Below, in pieces: positions 7,361-15,093 of a stretch of 23,266 bases of DNA (its first letter is position 1; the number at the start of each line of letters is the position of its first letter). Position numbers and translations under genes: made by a program. The DNA is from UBA5266 sp002411545. Its GTDB lineage: Bacteria > Bacteroidota > Bacteroidia > Bacteroidales > WCHB1-69. Below the pieces are notes generated by a model. It saw only the letters and a list, made by a program, of their open reading frames with translations. It had not been told where the DNA came from and ran no database searches. The stretch is from contig JAQUWC010000025.1 in NCBI GenBank assembly GCA_028693085.1, forward strand, positions 1-23,266, given 5' to 3'.

Positions 7361-8863
7361 TTATTTCCTCATTCTTGCTACAGGAATGCCTAACTGTTCC
7401 CGATATTTAGCAACGGTTCGTCGGGCAATATTATATCCTTTTTTATTAAGAATTTTACATAACATATCATCGGTCAGTGGCTTTTCTTTATTTTCATTAT
7501 CAATAGCATCCGATAATATCTTTTTAATTTCGCGCGAAGACACTTCTTTGCCGTCATTTTTTTGCATGGATTCCGAAAAGAAAAACTTCAAGGAATACAA
7601 ACCATAAGGAGTCAGCACATATTTACTACTTACTACCCGCGAAACTGTTGAAATATCCATGCCGATGGTATCGGCAATATCTTTTAATATCATGGGTTTG
7701 ATGGAAGTTTCATCGCCGGTTTGAAAGAAATTCTTTTGGTATTCCATGATGGTATACATGGTATTGTATAAAGTCATTTCACGTTGACTGATAGAGTCGA
7801 TAAACCATTCTGCCGATTGTACTTTTTGTTTAACAAAATCCAAAGCTGCTTTTTTTTCTTCTTGTGAGATACTCTTTTTATCTTTGATTTCATTGTATAA
7901 ACCCGCATAGGATTTCCTCACCCTCAACTCAGGTATATTATAATTAGGTAATATGAGGTGCAATGAACCGTCTTTATCGTTATGTGTTACGATAAAATCG
8001 GGGGCAACATAAGAAGCTTCTCTTTGAATATCGTTCGATAAATAGCCCGGTTTAGGATCCAGTTTTAAGAGGATGGCCAATATTTCATCAAATTCAGATT
8101 GAGTACATCGCAGACGTTGTATAATTTTTTCATAATGCTTTTTGCTGAATTCATCAAAATAACTTTTAATGATTTTCCTTGCCATTAGAATATATTTAGT
8201 ATCTTCCATACGTTCCAATTGCAACAAAAGACATTCTTGTAAGGTCAAAGCTCCTACACCGGGTGGGTCTAAAGCATGGATAACTTCTTTGATGATTTTC
8301 TGTACCTTTTCCTGTGTAGTAAGCATTCGCATATTAAAAAGCAAATCGTTAACAATTTCTTTGGCCGTACGTTGTAAATATCCGGATTCATCAATACTGC
8401 CGATAATATATTGTGCTATTTGTAAGTCTTCGGCTGACAATGAAAACATTCCCAATTGCAAATGTAAACTTTCCTGAAAACTTTGACGGGAAATATAAGG
8501 TATTTCTTTCACTTCATCCTCCGAATTATCTTTTCCTTGACTTCCTCTATAGCCTTTTATATCATCATAATCTTCGGCAAAATAATCATCTAAATCTTGC
8601 ATGGAATCATAGGTCTGTTCCGAATCAGAAGTACTATCTGCTTCTGAAAGCATAGCATCGTCGGTGAATTCATCCATATTATCATTTGAATCGTTAATCG
8701 CATTGTCTTCAAAATCATCAGATTCAAGCGCCGGATTGTCTTCCAATTCTTGTTTAATACGTTGTTCCAATGAAATGGTAGGTATTTGCAATAATTTCAT
8801 GAGCAATATCTGCCTCGGTGATAATTTTTGCGTTAAACGTAATTCCTGTTTTTGTGATAACAT
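7361..8863 (-). CDS. rpoN: RNA polymerase sigma-54 factor
   Basis: Sigma-54 directs RNA polymerase to -24/-12 promoters and needs an ATP-driven activator to open them. The 500-residue protein has the three expected parts. A Gln/Leu-rich activator-interaction region starts the protein (LTQKLSPRQILLMKLLQIPT), followed by a very acidic linker (about residues 50 to 100). A core-binding domain spans about 115 to 330. The C-terminal DNA-binding part has a helix-turn-helix near 385 to 425 and the diagnostic RpoN box ARRTVAKYRE at 480 to 489. It is the last gene of the minus-strand run, 21 bases after the saccharopine dehydrogenase gene. No activator gene and no obvious -24/-12 promoter were seen in the intergenic sequence here. 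Confidence 0.97.
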   Translation of the reverse strand: MLSQKQELRLTQKLSPRQILLMKLLQIPTISLEQRIKQELEDNPALESDDFEDNAINDSNDNMDEFTDDAMLSEADSTSDSEQTYDSMQDLDDYFAEDYDDIKGYRGSQGKDNSEDEVKEIPYISRQSFQESLHLQLGMFSLSAEDLQIAQYIIGSIDESGYLQRTAKEIVNDLLFNMRMLTTQEKVQKIIKEVIHALDPPGVGALTLQECLLLQLERMEDTKYILMARKIIKSYFDEFSKKHYEKIIQRLRCTQSEFDEILAILLKLDPKPGYLSNDIQREASYVAPDFIVTHNDKDGSLHLILPNYNIPELRVRKSYAGLYNEIKDKKSISQEEKKAALDFVKQKVQSAEWFIDSISQREMTLYNTMYTIMEYQKNFFQTGDETSIKPMILKDIADTIGMDISTVSRVVSSKYVLTPYGLYSLKFFFSESMQKNDGKEVSSREIKKILSDAIDNENKEKPLTDDMLCKILNKKGYNIARRTVAKYREQLGIPVARMRK

Positions 8864-8884
8864 AGATTCAATTATTGTACTTGT

Positions 8885-10228
8885 TTATCTGTTAATCATA
8901 CGATTTACATCTAAACCGTATTGTTCTTCCATTCGAATACCTAACGTAGACAAGCGATCTAATATTGTATTATAAATTTCGGGTATAACCGGTCTGTGTA
9001 CACCACTGACTGTTATTTTATGTTGAGCCAACATATCCACAGCAATAGCCGCAGGCAATGCCACCGTTTTAGCAATGGATGTATCTCCACCGGGTATGCC
9101 AAAATCCAATAATCTCGAAACTATCATTTCACGATTTCCATCCGGATAGGATGCGATAAAATTATGTTGCATCACACTCATATCTCTTTCGTGAGCTTGT
9201 TGCATCATACGTTCAATCATAGCATCGGAGGTTATTTCATAAGCGGAATCTATGGTCCGATTCATGGGTTGTTCCGACAAATAGCCTAAATATTCTATGG
9301 CTTGTATGGCTACTGCATGTTCATCCAATTGCAAATAGGAGGCTAATTTATTCTTCAAATCAGTAGTAGTATCGGCATTAATTTTACGAGCTATGTATTG
9401 CGCATAAGTTAATCCGGTAAGGTCTTCTTCCTCAGGCAAAGTTAATCCCAATCGTTTCAAAGCATCCAAACTCTCGCACCATCCTTTGTAACGCAATGTT
9501 CCTCTAAACATAGTCTTTGCCTCGGGAATACCATAAATATCAATGTATGACAAAGAATCACGATTCGGATACACTTCAAGGCTTTCTAATTCCGGAAAAT
9601 CGATGGTAAAGACATCTTTAAATAAATTTTCGGTCGGAATGTGCACCACTTTTCCTTGTTTTTTATATACAGCCTCATTATTTCCGGCTAATACTACCCC
9701 CTTAGGACTCCATGAAAATTTATATCGAAACGGATTGTCGTTCGATGATTCAGGGGCTGGCAAAGCTCCGCACAAGGAATAAAACTCTTCTACTTTACCT
9801 CCTTTTGCATGTATAGCATCAATGATACGCATCGCCGACATATGGTCGATGCCCGGATCTAAGCCTAATTCGTTCAGTATGGCTATTCCCTTTTTTTTAG
9901 CTTCTGCATCTAATGCCTGCATTTCGGGTTTGATATAGGAAGCCGTTACCATATGTTTTCCATGTTGTATACATTGTTTGGCCACTACAGGATGATACGC
10001 ATAAGGCAAAAGGCTTACGATGATGTCATTTTCCTGAACCAAAAAAGACAAGCCTTCCTGATCTTGAATATCAAACAACAACAATTTTCCATTGGAATAC
10101 TTTTTTACTTCCTTTTCCACTTTTAACAAATCGTTACTTGCCACACATACTTCATAGTCTTTTTGTAATAAATAACGAATAATAGGCATGGAAACCATAC
10201 CTGCACCCAAAATACATACTTTTTTCAT
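8885..10228 (-). CDS. Saccharopine dehydrogenase, glutamate-forming (Lys9 type)
   Basis: This enzyme interconverts saccharopine with glutamate and aminoadipate semialdehyde using NAD(P). The 447-residue protein opens with a dinucleotide-binding fold (LGAGMVSMP, residues 7 to 15; helix and basic segment after). It carries conserved Lys9-family blocks: ELGLDPGIDHM (about 118 to 128), GALPAPESSNDNP and YKFSWSPKGV (about 181 to 205). This resembles the C-terminal half of bifunctional LKR/SDH proteins; the lysine-ketoglutarate reductase half is absent here. In an organism with a diaminopimelate pathway (asd nearby), lysine degradation is more likely than synthesis. A carboxynorspermidine dehydrogenase is the main alternative, but those proteins are usually nearer 400 residues. 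It sits 99 bases after pepT and 21 before rpoN. Confidence 0.85.
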   Translation of the reverse strand: MKKVCILGAGMVSMPIIRYLLQKDYEVCVASNDLLKVEKEVKKYSNGKLLLFDIQDQEGLSFLVQENDIIVSLLPYAYHPVVAKQCIQHGKHMVTASYIKPEMQALDAEAKKKGIAILNELGLDPGIDHMSAMRIIDAIHAKGGKVEEFYSLCGALPAPESSNDNPFRYKFSWSPKGVVLAGNNEAVYKKQGKVVHIPTENLFKDVFTIDFPELESLEVYPNRDSLSYIDIYGIPEAKTMFRGTLRYKGWCESLDALKRLGLTLPEEEDLTGLTYAQYIARKINADTTTDLKNKLASYLQLDEHAVAIQAIEYLGYLSEQPMNRTIDSAYEITSDAMIERMMQQAHERDMSVMQHNFIASYPDGNREMIVSRLLDFGIPGGDTSIAKTVALPAAIAVDMLAQHKITVSGVHRPVIPEIYNTILDRLSTLGIRMEEQYGLDVNRMINR

Positions 10229-10327
10229 TCTTTTTTATTTTTAATTACAATACGCATTTACACAATTAATCCTACACAATGAGCCTACTCCATAATTCAA
10301 AACAAGTCTGCCTCGGGCTTGTTACAT

Positions 10328-11566
10328 TCAACGGGGGACTCTCATGGCATAAGCTTTTACAATATTAAGTATTACTTCGCTTGCTTTCTCCATGGATTCG
10401 AGTACTACATATTCATGTTTGCCGTGAAAGTTATGCCCGCCCGAGAAAATATTTGGACATGGCAAACCCATGAACGAAAGGCGAGCTCCGTCGGTTCCTC
10501 CACGTATAGGCATAATCAAAGGTTTTACGCCTGCTTCAATCATGGCATCTTTGGCAATATCGACTACAAACATAACATCTTCTATCTTTTCTCTCATGTT
10601 ATAATATTGATCTTCGATGTCGCATACCACGGTATTTTCACCATATTTTTTATTTAAAAAATCAATTATGTGAGTTACTAATTTCTTTTTATCTTCAAAC
10701 TTCTTACGATCGTGGTCTCTGATGATATATTGCATGGAAGCTTCTTCAATACTTCCATTGAATTTAATCAATAAAAAGAAGCCTTCATAATGCTCGGTTA
10801 ATTCCGGTTTTTGACCCATGGGCAACATAGCATGGAGTTCCATGGCTATCAACTGAGCATTTATCATTTTATCTTTTGCATAGCCCGGATGTATATTACG
10901 ACCATGCACTGTAATTTTGGCTTGAGCGGCATTGAAATTTTCATATTCCAATTCTCCCACTTGTCCTCCGTCCATAGTATAGGCGTATTCGGCACCAAAA
11001 TTCTTTACATCGAAATGGTCCACTCCCTTGCCTATCTCTTCGTCAGGAGTAAATCCAATGCAAATTTTCCCGTGTTCTATTTCCGGATGTGTGAGTATGT
11101 ATTCCATGGCTGTCATGATTTCAGCAATACCGGCTTTATCGTCGGCACCCAATAAAGTGGTGCCATCGGTACAAATTATGGTTTTTCCTATATACTTTAA
11201 AAGCTCCGGAAAATCGGCGGTTTGGATCATAAGCTCTTGTTTGGCATTTAGGATAATATCATTCCCCTGATAATTCTCTATGATTTGCGGATGCACACAC
11301 ACCCCGTCCGCATCGGGGGCTGTATCCATATGGGCAAAAAAACCTATGGCAGGTATCTGCTTATCGGTATTTGCCGGGATACTTGCCATCACATAACCCC
11401 ATTCATCCATATAAGCATTTGAAACTCCTATTGATTTTAGTTCGTCTACCAATTGCATGGCAAATACTTTTTGATTGTCTGTGCTCGGAAAGCTTATTGA
11501 ATCGGGATTCGATTGCGAATCAACAGCTATATACGATAAAAATCGTTTTAAAATTTGGTTTCGCAT
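10328..11566 (-). CDS. pepT: Peptidase T (tripeptide aminopeptidase)
   Basis: PepT is a cytoplasmic M20-family zinc enzyme that removes the N-terminal residue from tripeptides. The 412-residue protein has the family length and all visible metal and catalytic residues: His79 and Asp81 in AHMDTAPD, Asp142 in LGADDKAG, catalytic Glu176 with Glu177 in PDEEIGKG, Asp199 in YTMDGG, and His381 in NFHGKHE. It lies 19 bases after the SAM hydrolase-like gene and is probably co-transcribed with it. With the S46 dipeptidyl-peptidase it fits a cell that takes up and digests peptides. Confidence 0.96.
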   Translation of the reverse strand: MRNQILKRFLSYIAVDSQSNPDSISFPSTDNQKVFAMQLVDELKSIGVSNAYMDEWGYVMASIPANTDKQIPAIGFFAHMDTAPDADGVCVHPQIIENYQGNDIILNAKQELMIQTADFPELLKYIGKTIICTDGTTLLGADDKAGIAEIMTAMEYILTHPEIEHGKICIGFTPDEEIGKGVDHFDVKNFGAEYAYTMDGGQVGELEYENFNAAQAKITVHGRNIHPGYAKDKMINAQLIAMELHAMLPMGQKPELTEHYEGFFLLIKFNGSIEEASMQYIIRDHDRKKFEDKKKLVTHIIDFLNKKYGENTVVCDIEDQYYNMREKIEDVMFVVDIAKDAMIEAGVKPLIMPIRGGTDGARLSFMGLPCPNIFSGGHNFHGKHEYVVLESMEKASEVILNIVKAYAMRVPR

Positions 11567-11585
11567 AAGATTATATATTTATTAT

Positions 11586-12491
11586 TTATGTATTAGTATC
11601 CTTGAATGTCAATCTAAATCTGCAATCATAAATTTTTGGATCGGTGATATCGAGTACCATGGCCAATCGACCGTACTTAGAGGCTATTTCCAAATAGGAA
11701 GCATGGTTAAACGTAAGCACCAATTTATCATTGCGGGCAACATCATCATAGGAATCCACCAACGTAAGCTTATAATTTCCTATCCCTTTGATGTGAATTT
11801 GAAGATTTTTTCTACCTTTTGCCACTCTATCAAAAAGCGATTTATGCAAATCGGTTACTATATTTCCGTAATTATCCACATATTTAACTCCAAACTCAAC
11901 GATCTCTTCAGAATCATTATTCTTTTTAATCAGAGGGTTACGTGGTTTAATTAGTTCTATACACTTCTTATCATAGAATTCTCCCAATTGTGTTAGCGGA
12001 ATGTGTTTTTGTGCTAATGTAATTAAGGGATGGATAAAATAAGCTATCGCTTTGAAATTTTTCAGCCTACTATCGTCTGTTTTTTTCGATAATTTCACTA
12101 CTTCCTCTATATCGTTGATATCATCGCAAAGCAGGGAGAAGAAACCGTTATTTTTGGCTAAAAAATAATGCCCTTTATATTTAACAGCCAAATAATCGGT
12201 AAAAAAAACATCTACGTTTTTTTGTTTTTGTTTACATCGTACATAGGATTGTTCTTGTAGTGTATTATGAAAATCCACATCAAACATGTGTATACTCCCT
12301 TCCGGAAAAAAGGGATAGCTTGAAGCTAACAAATAAGCTCCCATTTCAACATTAAACGGCATGATTTGATGCGAGATATCAAGCAAGCAGGCATCGTGTA
12401 AAGCTTTAAAAATATGCGCTTTAAAAATCGCCAGGGAATTATCGGCCACGCCCCAATCGCTTGTTAGCGTAATGATATGATTCATACCCAT
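11586..12491 (-). CDS. SAM hydroxide adenosyltransferase (SAM hydrolase) family protein
   Basis: Members of this family (formerly DUF62) split S-adenosylmethionine to adenosine and methionine with water as nucleophile; relatives are the chlorinase and fluorinase. The 301-residue protein opens with ITLTSDWGVADNSLA, matching the family's TD-F-G start with Trp in place of Phe. It also has ISHQIMPFNVEMGAYLL (about 40 to 56), EGSIHMFDVD (near 64 to 73) and GHYFLAKNNGFFSLL (near 107 to 121). The PGVG loop usual after GTIHLxVVD is replaced here by FHNTLQEQ, so the reaction should not be taken for granted. A C-terminal beta domain includes VKYVDNYGNIVTD. The ATG at 12485 is an equally good start. It lies 9 bases downstream of the HU/SPOR gene. 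Confidence 0.8.
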   Translation of the reverse strand: MGMNHIITLTSDWGVADNSLAIFKAHIFKALHDACLLDISHQIMPFNVEMGAYLLASSYPFFPEGSIHMFDVDFHNTLQEQSYVRCKQKQKNVDVFFTDYLAVKYKGHYFLAKNNGFFSLLCDDINDIEEVVKLSKKTDDSRLKNFKAIAYFIHPLITLAQKHIPLTQLGEFYDKKCIELIKPRNPLIKKNNDSEEIVEFGVKYVDNYGNIVTDLHKSLFDRVAKGRKNLQIHIKGIGNYKLTLVDSYDDVARNDKLVLTFNHASYLEIASKYGRLAMVLDITDPKIYDCRFRLTFKDTNT

Positions 12492-12500
12492 ACTAATTAT

Positions 12501-13520
12501 CTACTTCTTTAATATCCAACCCTTTAATTGATTTTCTCTTAGTACGCGTTCCGCTTCTTCCCTTTCATAGGGACCGATGCCTATCAACCACAATCCGGAT
12601 GATTTGCCTTTGCCAAGTTCCGACGCATTGTCATATTTGGATTGCAAGCTTTGGAAATATTCCTTGGCATTGCTTTCTTCTTTAAAACTTCCCAATACGA
12701 TATAAGTATTGCCTTTCGTATGAGAGATGTTGATATCTAATGCTTCGTTTGCTTCCTCTTGCGCTATTGATTCTTCATCAAAGAGTAAAGAATCGGATAT
12801 GGTCGCGGTAACCTCTTCTTGACAGGAAGGTTCTTCTTCGTCATACTCAAGAGTTTCCACTTCATACACAAAAACAGGCGTAATTTCTTTGGCTGTTTCT
12901 TGAGGTTTAACTTTCTGACTGATACGCATCCAAAGCATATCCTTTTTATAATAAAAATCATCCGGGAAAAGAATGGAATACAATCCTGCTGCAATAATCA
13001 ACATAAACAGTATTATTAAACCGGTAAATAGGATTAATTGAAAAACCGATTTTCTTTTTTTTCTTTTCTTTTTCTCGAGCTTTTCTTCCGAAACTTCTTG
13101 CTGTTTAGCTTGTGGAGGATATGAAGTAAAACTTTCTAATCCGTATGATTCCGGAGAAATATCATAATCTAAGCTGGGATTAAATTGAATGTTTCCTACG
13201 GCATCGAAACTAAAAGAGCCTAAGCTGCCCAGTTCATAGGTTTTATCTTTTTGTAAACTATTTTTCACTTCATCTATCCATTGCGATACAAGCATGGCTG
13301 CTTTCGATGGATCTATCTTATCTTTTTGGGCAATGTATTCGGCCAATTCATCCGAGGATTCATTTCCTTGGTAAGTAAAGATAACATAATGACCCGGAGG
13401 AGTAAATGTATGTAGAATGGGATGTATTTCCGATGATTTAAATACCACTTCAAACAAGCCAAAGCCTTTAATGGAGAGCTTCTTTTTGTTTATTAAAAAT
13501 TCTTTTATATAATTTTTCAT
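12501..13520 (-). CDS. HU/CCDC81-like domain membrane protein with C-terminal SPOR domain
   Basis: The 339-residue protein has two N-terminal HU-like units of the bacterial CCDC81 type (about residues 1 to 55 and 56 to 115). A basic stretch (KKRKKRK, 151 to 157) precedes one transmembrane helix (about 159 to 185, core LILFTGLIILFMLIIAAGLY). An acidic linker and a C-terminal SPOR domain (about 265 to 339, TYIVLGSFKEESNA to LKGWILKK) follow. The topology predicted is an HU part in the cytoplasm and a SPOR part in the periplasm. The protein could therefore connect a cytoplasmic partner to peptidoglycan at division sites; that is inference. The frame opens with a TTG at 13526 overlapping kdsB, but ATG 13520, two bases after the kdsB stop, is preferred. 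Confidence 0.85.
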   Translation of the reverse strand: MKNYIKEFLINKKKLSIKGFGLFEVVFKSSEIHPILHTFTPPGHYVIFTYQGNESSDELAEYIAQKDKIDPSKAAMLVSQWIDEVKNSLQKDKTYELGSLGSFSFDAVGNIQFNPSLDYDISPESYGLESFTSYPPQAKQQEVSEEKLEKKKRKKRKSVFQLILFTGLIILFMLIIAAGLYSILFPDDFYYKKDMLWMRISQKVKPQETAKEITPVFVYEVETLEYDEEEPSCQEEVTATISDSLLFDEESIAQEEANEALDINISHTKGNTYIVLGSFKEESNAKEYFQSLQSKYDNASELGKGKSSGLWLIGIGPYEREEAERVLRENQLKGWILKK

Positions 13521-13522
13521 CT

Positions 13523-14278
13523 TCAAAAATGATTTTTTGCATATAAGTTATTGGCTACCGCTAAATCTTCAGGCGTATCGATAGCTACCGACGATTCACA
13601 ATTCGTTATACAGGCACCCATAGTATACCCATGCTCCAACCAACGCAATTGCTCGAGGTTTTCCGCTTCTTCCAAGGATGAGGGAGGCAATGCTACTAAC
13701 GACATCAAGGTTGAAGCTTTATACACATACAAGCCAATGTGTTTATAAAAACAATGTTGAAAGAAAGATTTCTTTTGCAAATAAGGGATAGCCGTTCGGC
13801 TAAAATACAAAAGCTTTTGTTGTTTGGTGATGATGGCTTTGACCACATTCGGATTGCATAGCACAGCCTCCTCCTTTATGGGGTGGAGTAAAGTAGCTAT
13901 TTCGATTTTTGTATCCGATACATATTGTATCAGCTCTTGTATTTGTTTCACCTGAATAAAAGGCTCATCGCCTTGTATATTTACAACATAAGTATCATGC
14001 TCGGTATAGATTTCTTTGTATTTTGTATATACTTCGGCACAACGTTCGGTTCCCGAGCGATGAGAAGAGGCGGTCATCAGGGCTTTTCCTCCAAAATCAG
14101 TTACGACTTGCCATATACGTTTATCATCGGTGGCCACTATCACTTCTTGAAATTCTTTTACTTGAGCTACCTGTTCATAGACTCGTTGTATCATGGGTTT
14201 CCCTCCAATCAAACACAAAGGTTTACCGGGAAAACGCGTAGAATGATATCGAGCAGGTATGACACCTAAAAACTTCAT
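13523..14278 (-). CDS. kdsB: CMP-KDO synthetase (3-deoxy-manno-octulosonate cytidylyltransferase)
   Basis: KdsB activates KDO with CTP to give CMP-KDO for the inner core of lipopolysaccharide. The 251-residue protein has the family length and the N-terminal signature GVIPARYHSTRFPGKPL (residues 5 to 21) and GGKPMIQRVYEQV. It also has VIVATDDKRI, the VNIQGDEPFI block (about 95 to 104) that holds the metal-binding Asp, and HIGLYVYK. An in-frame extension to 14335 overlaps the upstream kinase gene; ATG 14278 (or the adjacent ATG at 14281) gives the normal N-terminus and follows the kinase stop by about a dozen bases. It implies a Gram-negative outer membrane. Confidence 0.96.
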   Translation of the reverse strand: MKFLGVIPARYHSTRFPGKPLCLIGGKPMIQRVYEQVAQVKEFQEVIVATDDKRIWQVVTDFGGKALMTASSHRSGTERCAEVYTKYKEIYTEHDTYVVNIQGDEPFIQVKQIQELIQYVSDTKIEIATLLHPIKEEAVLCNPNVVKAIITKQQKLLYFSRTAIPYLQKKSFFQHCFYKHIGLYVYKASTLMSLVALPPSSLEEAENLEQLRWLEHGYTMGACITNCESSVAIDTPEDLAVANNLYAKNHF

Positions 14279-14291
14279 CATTATCTGAATT

Positions 14292-14927
14292 TTATTTCTT
14301 TGTTTCTTCCTTAAACAATCCGAATAATTCCGCATTGATTTTTTCGATAATCACTCCCAAATGATCTTGATTTTCGGAAAATTTCAATGTATCCACATCT
14401 ATAACCAACATCTTTCCTTGTTTGTATGATTCGGCCCAAGCATTATAGCGATCGTTCAAATTCTTTAAATAATCCAAGCGTATCAAATCCTCATAAGGTC
14501 GACCCCTTTTTTGTATTTGAGAAACCAAGGTTGAAATGTCGGCTTTTAAATAAATCAATAAATCGGGAGGCTGTATAAATGAATTGATTAATTCGAAAAG
14601 AGATAAGTAATTCGTATAATCTCTATACGACATTAATCCCATTTCATGTAAGTTAGGAGCAAAAATATAGGCATCTTCATAAATGGTTCTATCTTGAATG
14701 ACGGTTTTTCGTTTTTTATTTCTGATATCAATGATATGCCTGAAACGTTCATTCAGAAAAAAGACTTGTAGATTAAAAGACCATCGTTGCATGTCTTCGT
14801 AAAAACTGGCTAAATATGGATTAGTATCCACATCTTCGAACTGAGGTATCCAAGCGAAATGCTTTGCCAATAATTTTGTAAGGGTCGTTTTACCCGATCC
14901 TATATTTCCTGCTACTGCTATATGCAT
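14292..14927 (-). CDS. Deoxynucleoside kinase
   Basis: The enzyme phosphorylates deoxynucleosides with ATP for nucleotide salvage. The 211-residue protein starts directly with the P-loop GNIGSGKT (residues 7 to 14). It carries the substrate-binding DRTIYED motif (variant of the family's D/E-R-S) near residue 85 and a lid segment QIQKRGRPYE near 159 to 168. This places it in the dCK/dGK-like family; the base preference, purine or pyrimidine, cannot be read from the sequence. The frame extends 8 codons upstream to 14951, but a -7 box overlaps that region and the fold begins at MHIAVAGNIG, so ATG 14927 is chosen. It appears to head the minus-strand operon leading to kdsB. Confidence 0.93.
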   Translation of the reverse strand: MHIAVAGNIGSGKTTLTKLLAKHFAWIPQFEDVDTNPYLASFYEDMQRWSFNLQVFFLNERFRHIIDIRNKKRKTVIQDRTIYEDAYIFAPNLHEMGLMSYRDYTNYLSLFELINSFIQPPDLLIYLKADISTLVSQIQKRGRPYEDLIRLDYLKNLNDRYNAWAESYKQGKMLVIDVDTLKFSENQDHLGVIIEKINAELFGLFKEETKK

Positions 14928-14948
14928 TGTTATTGTTTTTTTGGAGTA

Positions 14949-14956
14949 CAAAAATA
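14949..14956 (-). promoter_or_regulatory. -7 promoter box for the deoxynucleoside kinase operon
   Basis: On the minus strand TATTTTTG (14956 to 14949) matches TAnnTTTG. TTTG and TTG motifs lie upstream, but not at the ideal 19-base spacing. Transcription would start near 14942, about 15 bases before ATG 14927. Confidence 0.5.
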
Positions 14957-15093
14957 CATATTTAGGACAAACAACTTACAATAATTTGAAATAAATTTTA
15001 TGGAAGTCGGAAACAAGAAGTCATAAAAGAAAGTATTTAACTTACAATAAAAAGGTAGCTAAGCACTTGAAATTTCCCGTTGATAATATTAGG

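Noticed and set aside
10300..10318. Hairpin CAAG...CTTG between pepT and the saccharopine dehydrogenase gene
   Set aside because: On the transcribed minus strand only four base pairs form before mismatches, and no T tract follows; it is not a convincing terminator.
13521..13526. Overlap of kdsB with the HU/SPOR gene through a TTG start
   Set aside because: The ATG at 13520, two bases after the kdsB stop, is the simpler start.
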